From the NCBI GenBank assembly GCA_963818885.1, contig CAWFTP010000003.1:744001-808000 (forward strand): a DNA stretch of 64,000 nt, read 5' to 3'. Shown here piece after piece: positions 52,212-60,488 of the stretch (its first letter is position 1; each line of letters starts with the position of its first letter). The notes beneath the pieces are model-generated. The model made no database searches, had not been told where the DNA came from, and saw only the letters and a program-made list of their open reading frames with translations. A program made the position numbers and the translations under genes. Source of the DNA: DATFDN01 sp963818885 (GTDB lineage Bacteria > Pseudomonadota > Alphaproteobacteria > Acetobacterales > Acetobacteraceae).

Positions 52212-53180
52212 ATGTCCGCGGCTAACAGTGCCCTGCCCCTCGGCCGCTCCCGCCGGCGCCCGAATATCGCCGACCGCGCGTTCCACGCCGGCGCCGGCGG
52301 GGCGGCGCTGTTCGTCCTCGTGATCCTCGTCGGCATTGGCGTCTCGATGCTCTATGGCGGGTTCCCGGCGTTCCGCACCTTCGGCATCGGCTTCCTCACC
52401 AGCACCGCGTGGAATCCGGTCGCCAAGCAGTTCGGCGCCGGCGTCGCGATCTACGGCACGCTGGTCTCCTCGCTCATCGCCATGCTGATCGCCGTACCGG
52501 TCAGCTTCGGGATCGCCGTGTTCCTCACCGAGGTGGCGCCATCCTGGCTGCGCGGGCCGGTCGCCGCCGCGATCGAGCTGCTCGCCGGCATCCCCTCGAT
52601 CATCTTCGGCATGTGGGGGCTGTTCGTCTTCGTCCCGATCATGGCGAATGTCGTGGAGCCGTGGCTCAACGACGCGCTGGGGCCGATCCCGGGCATCGGT
52701 GTCCTGTTCCAAGGCCCGCCGCTCGGGATCGGAATGCTGACCGCCGGCATCATCCTCGGGATCATGGTGATCCCGTTCGTCTCCTCGGTGATGCGCGACG
52801 TCTTCGCCCTGACCCCGGCGCCGCTGCGCGAGGCGGCGTTCGCGGTCGGCGCGACGCGCTGGGAGGTGGTGCGCAGGATCGTGCTGCCGTATACGCGCAC
52901 CGCGGTGATCGGCGGCATCTTCCTGGGATTGGGCCGCGCACTGGGAGAGACGATGGCCGTCACCTTCGTGCTCGGCAACGCGCATGAGCTCAGCGCGTCC
53001 CTGCTGATGCCCGGCAACAGCATCTCGGCGGCGATCGCCAACGAATTCACCGAAGCTGACTCGCCCCTCTACGTCTCATCGCTCATCGCGCTCGGCTTCG
53101 TGCTCTTCGTCATCACCTTCGTCGTGCTGTGCGCGGGCAAGCTGCTGCTGTTGCAGACCGCGCGGCGGGCGGCGCGCTGA
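52212..53180 (+). CDS. pstC: Phosphate ABC transporter permease PstC
   Basis: Intact 322-residue inner-membrane permease with six or more helices. Features: FGAGVAIYGTLVSSLIAMLIAVPVSFGIAVFL, shown by its marker IYGTLVSSLIAM, LLAGIPSIIFGMWGLFVFVP and the cytoplasmic EAA loop APLREAAFAVGATRWEVVRRIVLP. PstC-type signature GLGRALGETMAVTFVLGNA is present. Overlaps pstA as TGATG. Confidence 0.95.
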   Translation: MSAANSALPLGRSRRRPNIADRAFHAGAGGAALFVLVILVGIGVSMLYGGFPAFRTFGIGFLTSTAWNPVAKQFGAGVAIYGTLVSSLIAMLIAVPVSFGIAVFLTEVAPSWLRGPVAAAIELLAGIPSIIFGMWGLFVFVPIMANVVEPWLNDALGPIPGIGVLFQGPPLGIGMLTAGIILGIMVIPFVSSVMRDVFALTPAPLREAAFAVGATRWEVVRRIVLPYTRTAVIGGIFLGLGRALGETMAVTFVLGNAHELSASLLMPGNSISAAIANEFTEADSPLYVSSLIALGFVLFVITFVVLCAGKLLLLQTARRAAR

Positions 53181-54031
53181 TGGCGGCGAGCGTGTCGCGC
53201 GCGCGCCGCCGCTGGCGCGTGCTGCGCAGCCGGATCGCGCTCGGCCTCTCCGCGCTCGCGACGCTGTTCGGCCTGTTCTGGCTGTTCTGGATACTCGGCG
53301 CGACGGTCTACAACGGCGCCGCCGCGCTTACCCCGCGCCTGTTCACGCAGATGACGCCGCCCCCCGGCTCGCCCGGCGGCCTGCTGAACGCGATCTATGG
53401 CAGCCTGCTCATGGTGGTGCTCGGCACCGCGATCGGCACGCCGGTCGGCGTGATGGCGGGCACCTGGCTCGCCGAATACGCGCGCCGGGGCTGGCTCGCC
53501 GAGGCCATCCGCTTCATCAACGACATCCTGCTCTCGGCGCCCTCGATCATCATCGGCCTCTTCGTCTACGCCTTGGTGGTGCGACAGAGCGGGCATTTCT
53601 CCGGTTACGCCGGAGCGGTGGCGCTGGCGCTTATCCTGCTGCCAGTGGTCGTGCGGACCACCGACGAGACGCTTCGTCTGGTGCCCATGACACTGCGCGA
53701 GGCCGCGCTCGCGCTCGGCGCGCCGCGCTGGAAGATGGTCACGCTCGTGGTCTGGCCGGCCGCACGCAGCGGTATTACGACCGGCGTGCTGCTCGCCGTC
53801 GCGCGGATCAGCGGCGAGACGGCGCCGCTGCTCTTCACCGCGCTCAACAACCAGTTCTGGACGGCGAACCCCGCCCATCCGATCGCCAACATCCCGGTGG
53901 TGATCTTCCAGTTCGCGCTCAGCCCCTACGAGGACTGGCACGCGCTGGCCTGGGCGGGCGCCCTGGTCGTCACCGCGTTCGTGCTCGTGATAAGCGTGGG
54001 CGCCAGACGGCTGATCCGCGGCCGCGCCTGA
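53180..54031 (+). CDS. pstA: Phosphate ABC transporter permease PstA
   Basis: Intact 283-residue permease. GGLLNAIYGSLLMVVLGTAIGTPVG, FINDILLSAPSIIIGLFVYAL, the EAA loop LREAALALGAPRWKMVTLVV and ARISGETAPLLFTALNNQFW are all PstA features. It pairs with PstC. The usual next genes pstB and phoU are absent: a GST gene follows after 20 bases, so the ATPase must be encoded elsewhere or shared. Confidence 0.94.
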   Translation: MAASVSRARRRWRVLRSRIALGLSALATLFGLFWLFWILGATVYNGAAALTPRLFTQMTPPPGSPGGLLNAIYGSLLMVVLGTAIGTPVGVMAGTWLAEYARRGWLAEAIRFINDILLSAPSIIIGLFVYALVVRQSGHFSGYAGAVALALILLPVVVRTTDETLRLVPMTLREAALALGAPRWKMVTLVVWPAARSGITTGVLLAVARISGETAPLLFTALNNQFWTANPAHPIANIPVVIFQFALSPYEDWHALAWAGALVVTAFVLVISVGARRLIRGRA

Positions 54032-54051
54032 CACCGGGAGGGAGGCCGGAC

Positions 54052-54641
54052 ATGCTGACGCTCTACTTCAGCCGGGCGCGAGCTCGATGGCGCCGCACAT
54101 CGCGCTGCACGAGATCGGTGCGCCGTTCGAGCCGAGGCCGATCTCGCTGAGCCGGCACGAGAACCGCGACCCGGCGTTCCTCGCGCTCAATCCCGAGGGC
54201 AAGGTGCCGACGCTGCTGATCGACGGCCGTCCGCTGACCGAGGTTGCGGGCATCCTGTTCTACCTCGCGCGGCGCTTTCCCGAGGCCGGCCTGCTCCCCA
54301 CGAACGACATCGAGGCGGAGGCGCAGATCGTCTCCTGGATGTCGTTCATCGCGTCCACGATCCATCCGGCGCGGCGGATCGGCGAGGAGCACGCCCGTGC
54401 CGTGTTCGGGATCGCCGATGCGAAGCTCGGACCCAGGGAATGGGTGTCGACGCGCTATTCCATCGCCGACATCCACCTGTTCCGGCTGTACTGGCGCTTC
54501 GTTCATTCAATGGGTGCCACGCCCGGCGAGTTCCCGCATCTCGCGGCGCATTACGAGCGGATGATGGCGCGTCCGGCGGTACGCAAGACCTGCGAGATCG
54601 AGGCGGCGATCGGCTACGACATCCCCGGCCACCGCGCCTGA
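54052..54641 (+). CDS. Glutathione S-transferase (one missing base near the start)
   Basis: GST of about 197 residues. It begins MLTLYFS and, after restoring one C near 54076, continues PGASSMAPHIALHEIGAPFE, NPEGKVPTLLIDGRPLTE, with the cis-Pro of the glutathione site, and ILFYLARRFPEAGLLP. The C-terminal helical domain has YSIADIHLFRLYWRF with the N-capping SxAD motif. It conjugates or reduces using glutathione; substrate unknown. Its end overlaps the convergent PEP-CTERM protease gene by 28 bp. Lies 20 bases behind pstA but its link with phosphate uptake is doubtful. Confidence 0.85.
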
Positions 54642-56083
54642 ACCCACCGACGCCGGGCTCCCGCCAGCGCGACGCCGCCGAACGCGAGCGCGAGCAGGCC
54701 GAGCGAGCCCGGCTCGGGCACCGGGCTGGGCGGGAAGGCGAGCGGTATCGGCACGGCCGCGATGACGTCGGGCGTCGTGTACGCGGAGTCGGTCTCCTGG
54801 CAGACGCCGTTCACCGGCGTCGCGCAGGAGCCGTCATACGACAGCTTCGACGGGCCGACCGGCAAGCCCGGCGTGTTCGGATTGAAGGTGAAGATCTGCC
54901 CCTCTTGCGAATTGAAGCCCGTGCCGTCGAAGCCGGCGACGGAGGCGATCCCGTTGGCGAAATCGTATTCGGTGGAGAACGGGATCTGCTGCGGGCAGGA
55001 ATGCGTCGCGACGCAGGCATTGGATAGCGTGAAGACCGACGTGCTGACGAGGACGTTCGGGCTGGGGAAATAGGGTGATCCCGGGAACAGATCGACTTCC
55101 TGGTGGGGACCGATCGGGACCAGACGGGTCGTCCCCGACTGGATCACGGTGCCCGGCGCTGTGCCTTTGAAGAAGTTCGCGCTGTTGATGGGGGTGAGAT
55201 AGCGATACTTGACTTCATCCAGAGCGGCCGGACCCGAGCCGCCGACCGGGAGGTACCGCGTCGTCGCCTGGCAGGATGGAGAGGATGGATTGCAGTTGGC
55301 GGTCAACGTCGTCTCCACCAGCGGAAGCTCGGTGAAGATGGGCGGGCTCTTCAGTTCCGTCTGCTGGAATGGCGCAAGCTTGTCGGTTACCGGCAGAGGG
55401 GAGCCCGCGCCGCAGGAAAACGGCGTCACCTGACATGTCTGCGTCGGTGTCGTCCGCCCCGACGTCCGCATCAGGTTCCCGGGCGTGTTGTAGATCGCGT
55501 TGGGCCCGCTCAGCGGCGGGACGTCGACATGCGCGAGGCCGAGATTGTGGCCGAGCTCGTGCGCCACGGTGTCGAGCGCGGCGACGCGCCCGAGTTTGTC
55601 CGGCGCGGTCGCGATGATGGAGCCGTTGCCGCCGATGAGGCCGAAGCCATACACGCCGGCTCCGGTCGGCACACCGTTGGTGGTCGCTATGATGTTGTCG
55701 ACGAAGTAGACGTTCAGCGTGTTCGGATTGAGGCTTTGCTTGTGCCCCGGATCGCGCACCAGCTGGTGCGCGGTGTCGAACACGCCGATCGCGGTCGAAT
55801 CCGCCTGCGGGTTCAGAAAGGCGCTGTTGTCGTATGTCTCGACCGGCGCGAAGGCGAAGCTGATGCCGGCCTGCGCGAAAATCGCGTCGGCAAAGCTTTC
55901 GTACGCCGAGAGACCTCCAATCGGGGCGCAGGCGCTGCCCGCGGTGTTGCACACATCGATCGGCTGAACCGTCACGAGCCGCGAGATCGGTTGGACCGGG
56001 CTGCCCAGCACGGCCGCCTCCGTGCGCCCGCCGCACAGGGCGCCAATCGCGATCACGACGAGAAAGCGGACCGGTATGGCCAT
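54614..56083 (-). CDS. PEP-CTERM zinc metalloprotease (metzincin type)
   Basis: Intact 489-residue exported protein. Signal peptide MAIPVRFLVVIAIGALCGG with cleavage near TEA; the peptidase core has the extended zinc motif HELGHNLGLAH (HExxHxxGxxH) in ALDTVAHELGHNLGLAHVD, with a downstream NLMRTSG that may serve as the Met-turn. The C-terminal half is rich in Pro/Ser with several Cys pairs. It ends with PVPEPGSLGLLALAFGGVALAGARRRW, the exosortase signal, extended by a few residues that overlap the convergent GST gene. A GGGAGG motif sits 8 bases before ATG 56083. Likely acts at the cell surface; substrate unknown. Confidence 0.88.
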   Translation of the reverse strand: MAIPVRFLVVIAIGALCGGRTEAAVLGSPVQPISRLVTVQPIDVCNTAGSACAPIGGLSAYESFADAIFAQAGISFAFAPVETYDNSAFLNPQADSTAIGVFDTAHQLVRDPGHKQSLNPNTLNVYFVDNIIATTNGVPTGAGVYGFGLIGGNGSIIATAPDKLGRVAALDTVAHELGHNLGLAHVDVPPLSGPNAIYNTPGNLMRTSGRTTPTQTCQVTPFSCGAGSPLPVTDKLAPFQQTELKSPPIFTELPLVETTLTANCNPSSPSCQATTRYLPVGGSGPAALDEVKYRYLTPINSANFFKGTAPGTVIQSGTTRLVPIGPHQEVDLFPGSPYFPSPNVLVSTSVFTLSNACVATHSCPQQIPFSTEYDFANGIASVAGFDGTGFNSQEGQIFTFNPNTPGLPVGPSKLSYDGSCATPVNGVCQETDSAYTTPDVIAAVPIPLAFPPSPVPEPGSLGLLALAFGGVALAGARRRWVQARWPGMS

Positions 56084-56291
56084 TTTTTAGCCTCCCCCCG
56101 ATGATGTCTCTACTATCAGCAATATCTCGGGAAAGTAAACCGCTGTCTGTGAGCGAATTCACCGCCATAGGCGGGGGGCTGGCCGAAAATGCTACCATCG
56201 GTAAGATCGTGGCTGAAAGGTCGGTGCGAATGGCGGCTGTAGAGCATCGCTCGTTGCGGGGGCGGCACCGCGCCGCGCCCGGCTGACGGCT

Positions 56292-58082
56292 GTGGCGGAC
56301 GTTCCCGCCGTAACGTCGTCTCCGCTCCAGCGGCGCCTCGCCGCCGTCCTGGTGATGGATACGGCTGGCTACAGCCGGCTGATGGAGGCCGACGTCGAGG
56401 GTACGCACCGCCGATTGTCGAGCATCATGGCGACCGTGGTCGCACCTACCCTCGGCACCGAGAGCGGGCGGATCGTCAAGGGAACCGGCGACGGCATTCT
56501 CGCGGAATTCCCGAGCGTTTCCCAAGCGGTACGTGCCAGCCTGCGAATCCAGCAGGAGACCCGCACTCTCGAGAATGACCGCCCGATCGAGCGACGGATC
56601 AGATTCCGGATCGGCATCAACCTCGCCGACATCATCGTCGATACCGGCGACATCTTCGGCGACGGGGTGAACATCGCCGCGCGCCTGGAGGGGATCGGCC
56701 AACCCGGCGATGTGATCGTCTCCGATACCGCGATGCAGACCGCCGATCGCGCCGGCCTGCGCTTCGTCGACCTCGGCCCGCAGCATCTGAAGAACATCAG
56801 CCGTCCGGTCCGCGCTTTCCGGGTCATTCCGGAAGACGACGCGTTGCCGCCGGACGAGGGAGCCGAGCCAGGGCTGGTCCCGGGCTTCGGCGCGCGCCCC
56901 GCGATCGCGGTCCTGCCATTCCGCGCCGCCATGGCGGGCGATCCCGAGCAGGAGGCGTTCGCCGACGGCCTGACCGAGGAGGTGATTTCCGCGCTAGCCC
57001 GCTGGCGGGCCTTCCCGGTGATCTCGCGCAACTCGATGTTCGCCTACAAGGGCAAGGCGGCGAACGCGCGCCTGATCGGCCAGGAGGTTGGCGCGCGCTA
57101 TGTCGAGGAGGGCGGCATTCGGCGCATCGGCGCGCGCGGGCGCGTCAATGTCGAGCTGATCGAGAGCGAGATCGCTACCACGCTCTCCGGCGAGCAGTTC
57201 GAGTTCGATCCAGCGGACAGCTTTGCCTTGCAGGATGACATCGCCCGCTCGATCGTCGGCGCGCTGGAGCCCGAGCTGCTACGCCACGAGCGCGAGCGCG
57301 CGGCCCGCATCGCCCCGCAGAATGCAAGCGCGTACGAATGCTATCAGCGGGCTCTGTGGCACCACTACCGCTACAACAAGGAGGACAGCGAGCAAGCGCG
57401 GGTGTGGTTTCATCGCGCACTCGACGCCGATCCGAATTATGCCCGCGCAGCAGCGGGCCTCGCGATTTGCCTCGGCAACGCCACTATCTCCTACTGGCAT
57501 GGCGGCGACCTGAAAGCGACGCTCGCTGAAGGCTTGGCGCATGCGCGCTTCGCCGCCCGGTCTGATCCGCGCGACCCGATAGCGCGATTCGCGCTAGGCT
57601 ATCTCTCGCATCTCAGCGGGCGGGTGGAAGAGGCGATGACGGAGCTGCGGGAAGCCGTGACGCTCGATCCGAGCCACGTCGCCGCCCACGCCAATATTGC
57701 TTGGGTCTACAACTACATGAACAAGCCGGAGAAGGCGCGTCCGGAGATCGAATTGGCGCTTCGGCTCAGCCGACACGATCCGCGACGATTCATCTTCCTG
57801 CCTGGGCTGGCCATCAGCCATTATCTCAGCGGAGGTTACAAGGAGGCGCTGGCTGTCGCACAAGAAGCGGTCAGCCTGAAACCTGATTATCCGGTCGCGA
57901 CCCGCTACCTGCTCGCCTCGCTCGGGCAGCTCGGGTATCAGTCACATGCCGCGCCGCTAGTTGCGGTGATGCAGCGGATCGACGGCGGTCTTGAGAAGAC
58001 CGAGGCGTTGCTGCGCGCGACCTACTGCGACGCCGCGGTCCGGCACGTCGTCGAGGGTCTACGCAAGGCGGGATACGCGTGA
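56292..58082 (+). CDS. Adenylate/guanylate cyclase-TPR fusion protein
   Basis: Intact 596-residue cytosolic protein starting with GTG. The class III cyclase domain (about 12-180) has both metal-binding Asp residues: MDTAGYSRLMEADVEGTH and KGTGDGILAEF, followed by GDGVNIAARLEGIGQPGDV. A TolB-like domain follows (about 205-325: PAIAVLPFRAAMAGDPEQEAFADGLTEEVISAL, marker FADGLTEEVI), then TPR repeats to the end (YARAAAGLAICLGN, HVAAHANIAWVYNYMNKPEKA). This architecture is common in rhizobia and other alphaproteobacteria and is thought to couple an unknown signal to cAMP production. Confidence 0.9.
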   Translation: MADVPAVTSSPLQRRLAAVLVMDTAGYSRLMEADVEGTHRRLSSIMATVVAPTLGTESGRIVKGTGDGILAEFPSVSQAVRASLRIQQETRTLENDRPIERRIRFRIGINLADIIVDTGDIFGDGVNIAARLEGIGQPGDVIVSDTAMQTADRAGLRFVDLGPQHLKNISRPVRAFRVIPEDDALPPDEGAEPGLVPGFGARPAIAVLPFRAAMAGDPEQEAFADGLTEEVISALARWRAFPVISRNSMFAYKGKAANARLIGQEVGARYVEEGGIRRIGARGRVNVELIESEIATTLSGEQFEFDPADSFALQDDIARSIVGALEPELLRHERERAARIAPQNASAYECYQRALWHHYRYNKEDSEQARVWFHRALDADPNYARAAAGLAICLGNATISYWHGGDLKATLAEGLAHARFAARSDPRDPIARFALGYLSHLSGRVEEAMTELREAVTLDPSHVAAHANIAWVYNYMNKPEKARPEIELALRLSRHDPRRFIFLPGLAISHYLSGGYKEALAVAQEAVSLKPDYPVATRYLLASLGQLGYQSHAAPLVAVMQRIDGGLEKTEALLRATYCDAAVRHVVEGLRKAGYA

Positions 58083-58090
58083 GAATGTAC

Positions 58091-58918
58091 CTACGCGTGC
58101 TCGGAGCGTGGACGGCGGAGCGTCACCGGCAGCAGCCACTCATGCAGTAGGCCGAAGCGGGGTGCTATTGGAGCCTCCTCGATCCCGAACGCGATCGACG
58201 CCTCCTGCTCGGGAGTTACATATCGGTATGTCCCGCAGAGCCGGTCCCAGAACGAGAAGACATTGCCGAAATTGGAATTGTACTGCGCCGCGTCGATCGA
58301 GTGATGCACGCGATGCATGCGCGGAGTCACGAAAACCGCTCTGATCGCCCGATCGAGTGGCTCCGGCATCTTGACGTTGGAATGATTGAACAAGGTGAGA
58401 GTGGTCGACAGGATCGCGTACACGCCGGATACCCAGAACGGTTGCCCCAAGCCAATAAGGAGGACGTTAGCGATCAGCGCGTTGAGAACGAACTCCGCAG
58501 GATGATGGCGCAGCCCGCTTGTGACGTCCAGGTCCTGGTCGGTGTGATGAACGGCGTGAATGCGCCACAGGACGAAGTATCGGTGTTCCACTATATGGAG
58601 ACAAAACACGATGATATCCGCGGTGAAGATGCCGACGGCGAGAACCAGCCCGCTCCCGCCGATCCGGTGCAGGGTACCGAACAGCGGCCCTTCGCCGGCA
58701 CCCCCCACGATCCACTTCGCCAGAGCATCGGGACCGACCAGATAGCGCACGCCGATCCCCGCGGCGTATAACGAGAAGTTCTCCGCCCAGCGCCGTATCG
58801 TGGAGGTCGAACTGGCTCGACCAGGGTAGACTGACTCGAGCGCGGCGAAGCTCAGGAGGACCACCACCGCCCACCACCAGACGAACCACTCCCCCCATGC
58901 CAGGACTAGCTTTTCCAT
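58091..58918 (-). CDS. Sterol desaturase/fatty acid hydroxylase family membrane protein
   Basis: Intact 275-residue di-iron membrane enzyme with four or five helices. The histidine boxes are HIVEH (HxxxH) in FCLHIVEHRYFVLWRIHAVHH, HAVHH (HxxHH), and HRVHH in RMHRVHHSID, with a further HHPAEFVLNAL stretch, so the metal site is complete. Enzymes of this kind hydroxylate or desaturate lipids, including hopanoids, carotenoids or fatty acids. The stop lies 8 bases from the convergent cyclase gene; the mini PEP-CTERM gene is 20 bases upstream on the same strand. Confidence 0.9.
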   Translation of the reverse strand: MEKLVLAWGEWFVWWWAVVVLLSFAALESVYPGRASSTSTIRRWAENFSLYAAGIGVRYLVGPDALAKWIVGGAGEGPLFGTLHRIGGSGLVLAVGIFTADIIVFCLHIVEHRYFVLWRIHAVHHTDQDLDVTSGLRHHPAEFVLNALIANVLLIGLGQPFWVSGVYAILSTTLTLFNHSNVKMPEPLDRAIRAVFVTPRMHRVHHSIDAAQYNSNFGNVFSFWDRLCGTYRYVTPEQEASIAFGIEEAPIAPRFGLLHEWLLPVTLRRPRSEHA

Positions 58919-58938
58919 TCCCGCGCCCGGACCGAAGC

Positions 58939-59139
58939 CTATTTCCGCCGGCTACGATAATACCTGTAGGCCAGAACACCCCCTACCCCGACACCGAGCA
59001 ATGAAAGCGATGCAGGCTCAGGCGCGGCGGTTCCTCCGACCATGCAGTTCCCCGCTCCCCCGGCCCAGGCGAAGCAGGGCAAAAGAAGCGCACCCGACAG
59101 GGCGCCCAGCGCAACAAACGGCAATTTCAAGACACGCAT
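58939..59139 (-). CDS. Minimal PEP-CTERM protein (66 residues)
   Basis: Intact 66-residue protein consisting of little more than two sorting signals: an N-terminal Sec signal (LPFVALGALSGALLLPCFAWA), ten or so linker residues (GGAGNCMVGGTA) and the exosortase signal APEPASLSLLGVGVGGVLAYRYYRSRRK, marked by PEP, one helix and the basic tail YYRSRRK. After signal cleavage and exosortase cleavage only about a dozen residues with one Cys would be released. It lies 20 bases before the sterol desaturase gene and may be its operon leader gene. Role unknown. Confidence 0.8.
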   Translation of the reverse strand: MRVLKLPFVALGALSGALLLPCFAWAGGAGNCMVGGTAAPEPASLSLLGVGVGGVLAYRYYRSRRK

Positions 59140-59227
59140 AACTTGTCCCTCCGCCCTTTTTGTGAACGGAGGTTAAGGCCGGACAATTTTCTATGCAAGT
59201 CGCAACTAGTCGGAATTGTGGGTCCGC

Positions 59228-59811
59228 TCACATGGCGCTCGGCACCGTGACCCCGATCATGTCGCCCTCCCGCACGATCGAGGCGAGCCGCGCCTCGTCC
59301 CATCCCTCGGTGCGTGCGGGACGCTGGGGGAGCACCATCCAGCGGTAATCCGCAGTGGAATCGACTACCCGCACCGTCACGTTTGCGGGGATCGGCGTGC
59401 CCCACTCGGCCAGCAGGCCGCGCGGGTCGCGCACGGCGCGGGCGCGGTAGGCGGGGGATTTGTACCAGAACGGCGGATAGCCCAGCACCGCGCGCGGATA
59501 GCAGCTGCACAAGGTGCAGACGATCAAATTGTGCACCGTGTCGGTGTTCTCCAGCACGCCGAGCGGCGGCGCGCCGAGCATCGGAATCGCCAGCGCCTCG
59601 GCGGCCTTGCGCCCGTCTTGCAGCATCAGCTCCGATACGCGGGATCGGTCCAGGCCTTGGCGACCATGCGCGCTCCCTGGCCCGGGTTCGCGGCATCGGT
59701 CGCGGCGCGCGCCTCGGCGATCTCCGCGTCGTTCACCAGGTTCTTCTCGGCGAGCAGCTGTCGCAGGGCGGCGAGCAGCGCGACGCCGTCGGTCTGAAGA
59801 AGCGTGCTCAT
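59228..59811 (-). CDS. Nitrile hydratase/thiocyanate hydrolase-type alpha (metal) subunit (one frameshift)
   Basis: About 194 residues carrying the catalytic metal site. The metal-binding motif is CTLCSC in NLIVCTLCSCYPRAVLG (about residues 103-108), whose Thr favours cobalt rather than iron; the last two Cys would be oxidised to sulfinic and sulfenic acid. Flanking motifs are PPFWYKSPAYRARAVRDPRG, VVDSTADYRWMVLPQRPART and REGDMIGVTVP. A one-base change near 59635 joins KAWTDPAYRS to RVSELMLQDGRKAAEAL. The ATG at 59811 overlaps the stop of the beta C-terminal-type gene. Substrate could be a nitrile or thiocyanate. Confidence 0.9.
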
Positions 59812-60092
59812 GCGGGCTCCAGCCAATGCTCGAAGATCTCGATATAGACCTCGTCCCCTGCCCTGCCCTCCCGCCAGATGGCGGGCTGGTCGAAGGCGAC
59901 GTGGTAGAGCGCGCGCCGCGCCGCCGGCCGGGCGAACGCCAGATCCTCCGGATTGGCGAACACGCCGAGCTTGCGCACCACGCGCCCTTGCATCCCGCGC
60001 ACGTAATGCGGCGTACGGATATGGCACGGCCCGCGCGTCTCCGGCCAGTCGTCGCGCACGCGCACGGCGGCACCCGGGGCAAAGTCGCTCAT
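59808..60092 (-). CDS. Nitrile hydratase beta C-terminal-type subunit (SH3-like fold)
   Basis: Intact 94-residue protein equal to only the C-terminal SH3-like half of nitrile hydratase beta: FAPGAAVRVRDDWPETRGPCHIRTPHYVRGMQGRVV (markers HIRTPHYVRGMQG), LYHVAFDQPAIW and the classic ending IEIFEHWLEPA. In standard enzymes this is fused behind the beta N-terminal domain; here that domain is a separate upstream gene overlapping by ATGA. The arrangement matches the three-subunit thiocyanate hydrolase and toyocamycin nitrile hydratase forms. Confidence 0.9.
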   Translation of the reverse strand: MSDFAPGAAVRVRDDWPETRGPCHIRTPHYVRGMQGRVVRKLGVFANPEDLAFARPAARRALYHVAFDQPAIWREGRAGDEVYIEIFEHWLEPA

Positions 60093-60401
60093 GATGCATC
60101 CTTGAGCGCGGCGGCGAGCTCGGCCTCAGTGATGGTACCATGGCGAAGCAGATTGTCGGTGATGGAGCGGATCCAGCGCCTGTAGTAGCTCAGGCGGAGG
60201 TAATCCTCCTCCGGGATCGAACTCGATCCCCCGCCGCAGCTCATCGACCGTCATCATCCGTTTGCGCGCCAGCACCTGGCGCAGCGCGTCGACATCGCGA
60301 TCGAAATCGGTCAGCGTGTGCGGTTCGGGATCGACGGGGTCGCACATGAAGCGGCTGACGCCGCCCATGTCGTGGTGCGCGCGGGGCACGTCCTTGTCCA
60401 T
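60089..60401 (-). CDS. Nitrile hydratase beta N-terminal-type subunit (one frameshift)
   Basis: About 103 residues equal to the N-terminal helical half of nitrile hydratase beta. MDKDVPRAHHDMGGVSRF carries the HDMGG motif of beta subunits, LTDFDRDVDALRQVLARK follows, and after a one-base change near 60205 the frame reads YLRLSYYRRWIRSITDNLL and GTITEAELAAALKDAS, the conserved YxxxxYYxxW...LL...G.(L/I)T.xE pattern. An alternative is a nitrile hydratase accessory protein, which is homologous to this domain, but the lack of any other N-terminal beta domain favours a structural subunit. First gene of the operon. Confidence 0.82.
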
Positions 60402-60488
60402 CCAGCCACGTTAGGCAGATCGGCGCCTTCGCGCCAGCCACGCGGGGGCCCTTGCGCCGCCCTCGGTTTGCCTCCGTCATAAGCCGGC

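Noticed and set aside
55215..56786. A 523-codon minus-strand frame spanning the start of the cyclase gene and the PEP-CTERM protease
   Set aside because: It is out of frame with the protease and antisense to the cyclase; no conserved motif is seen.
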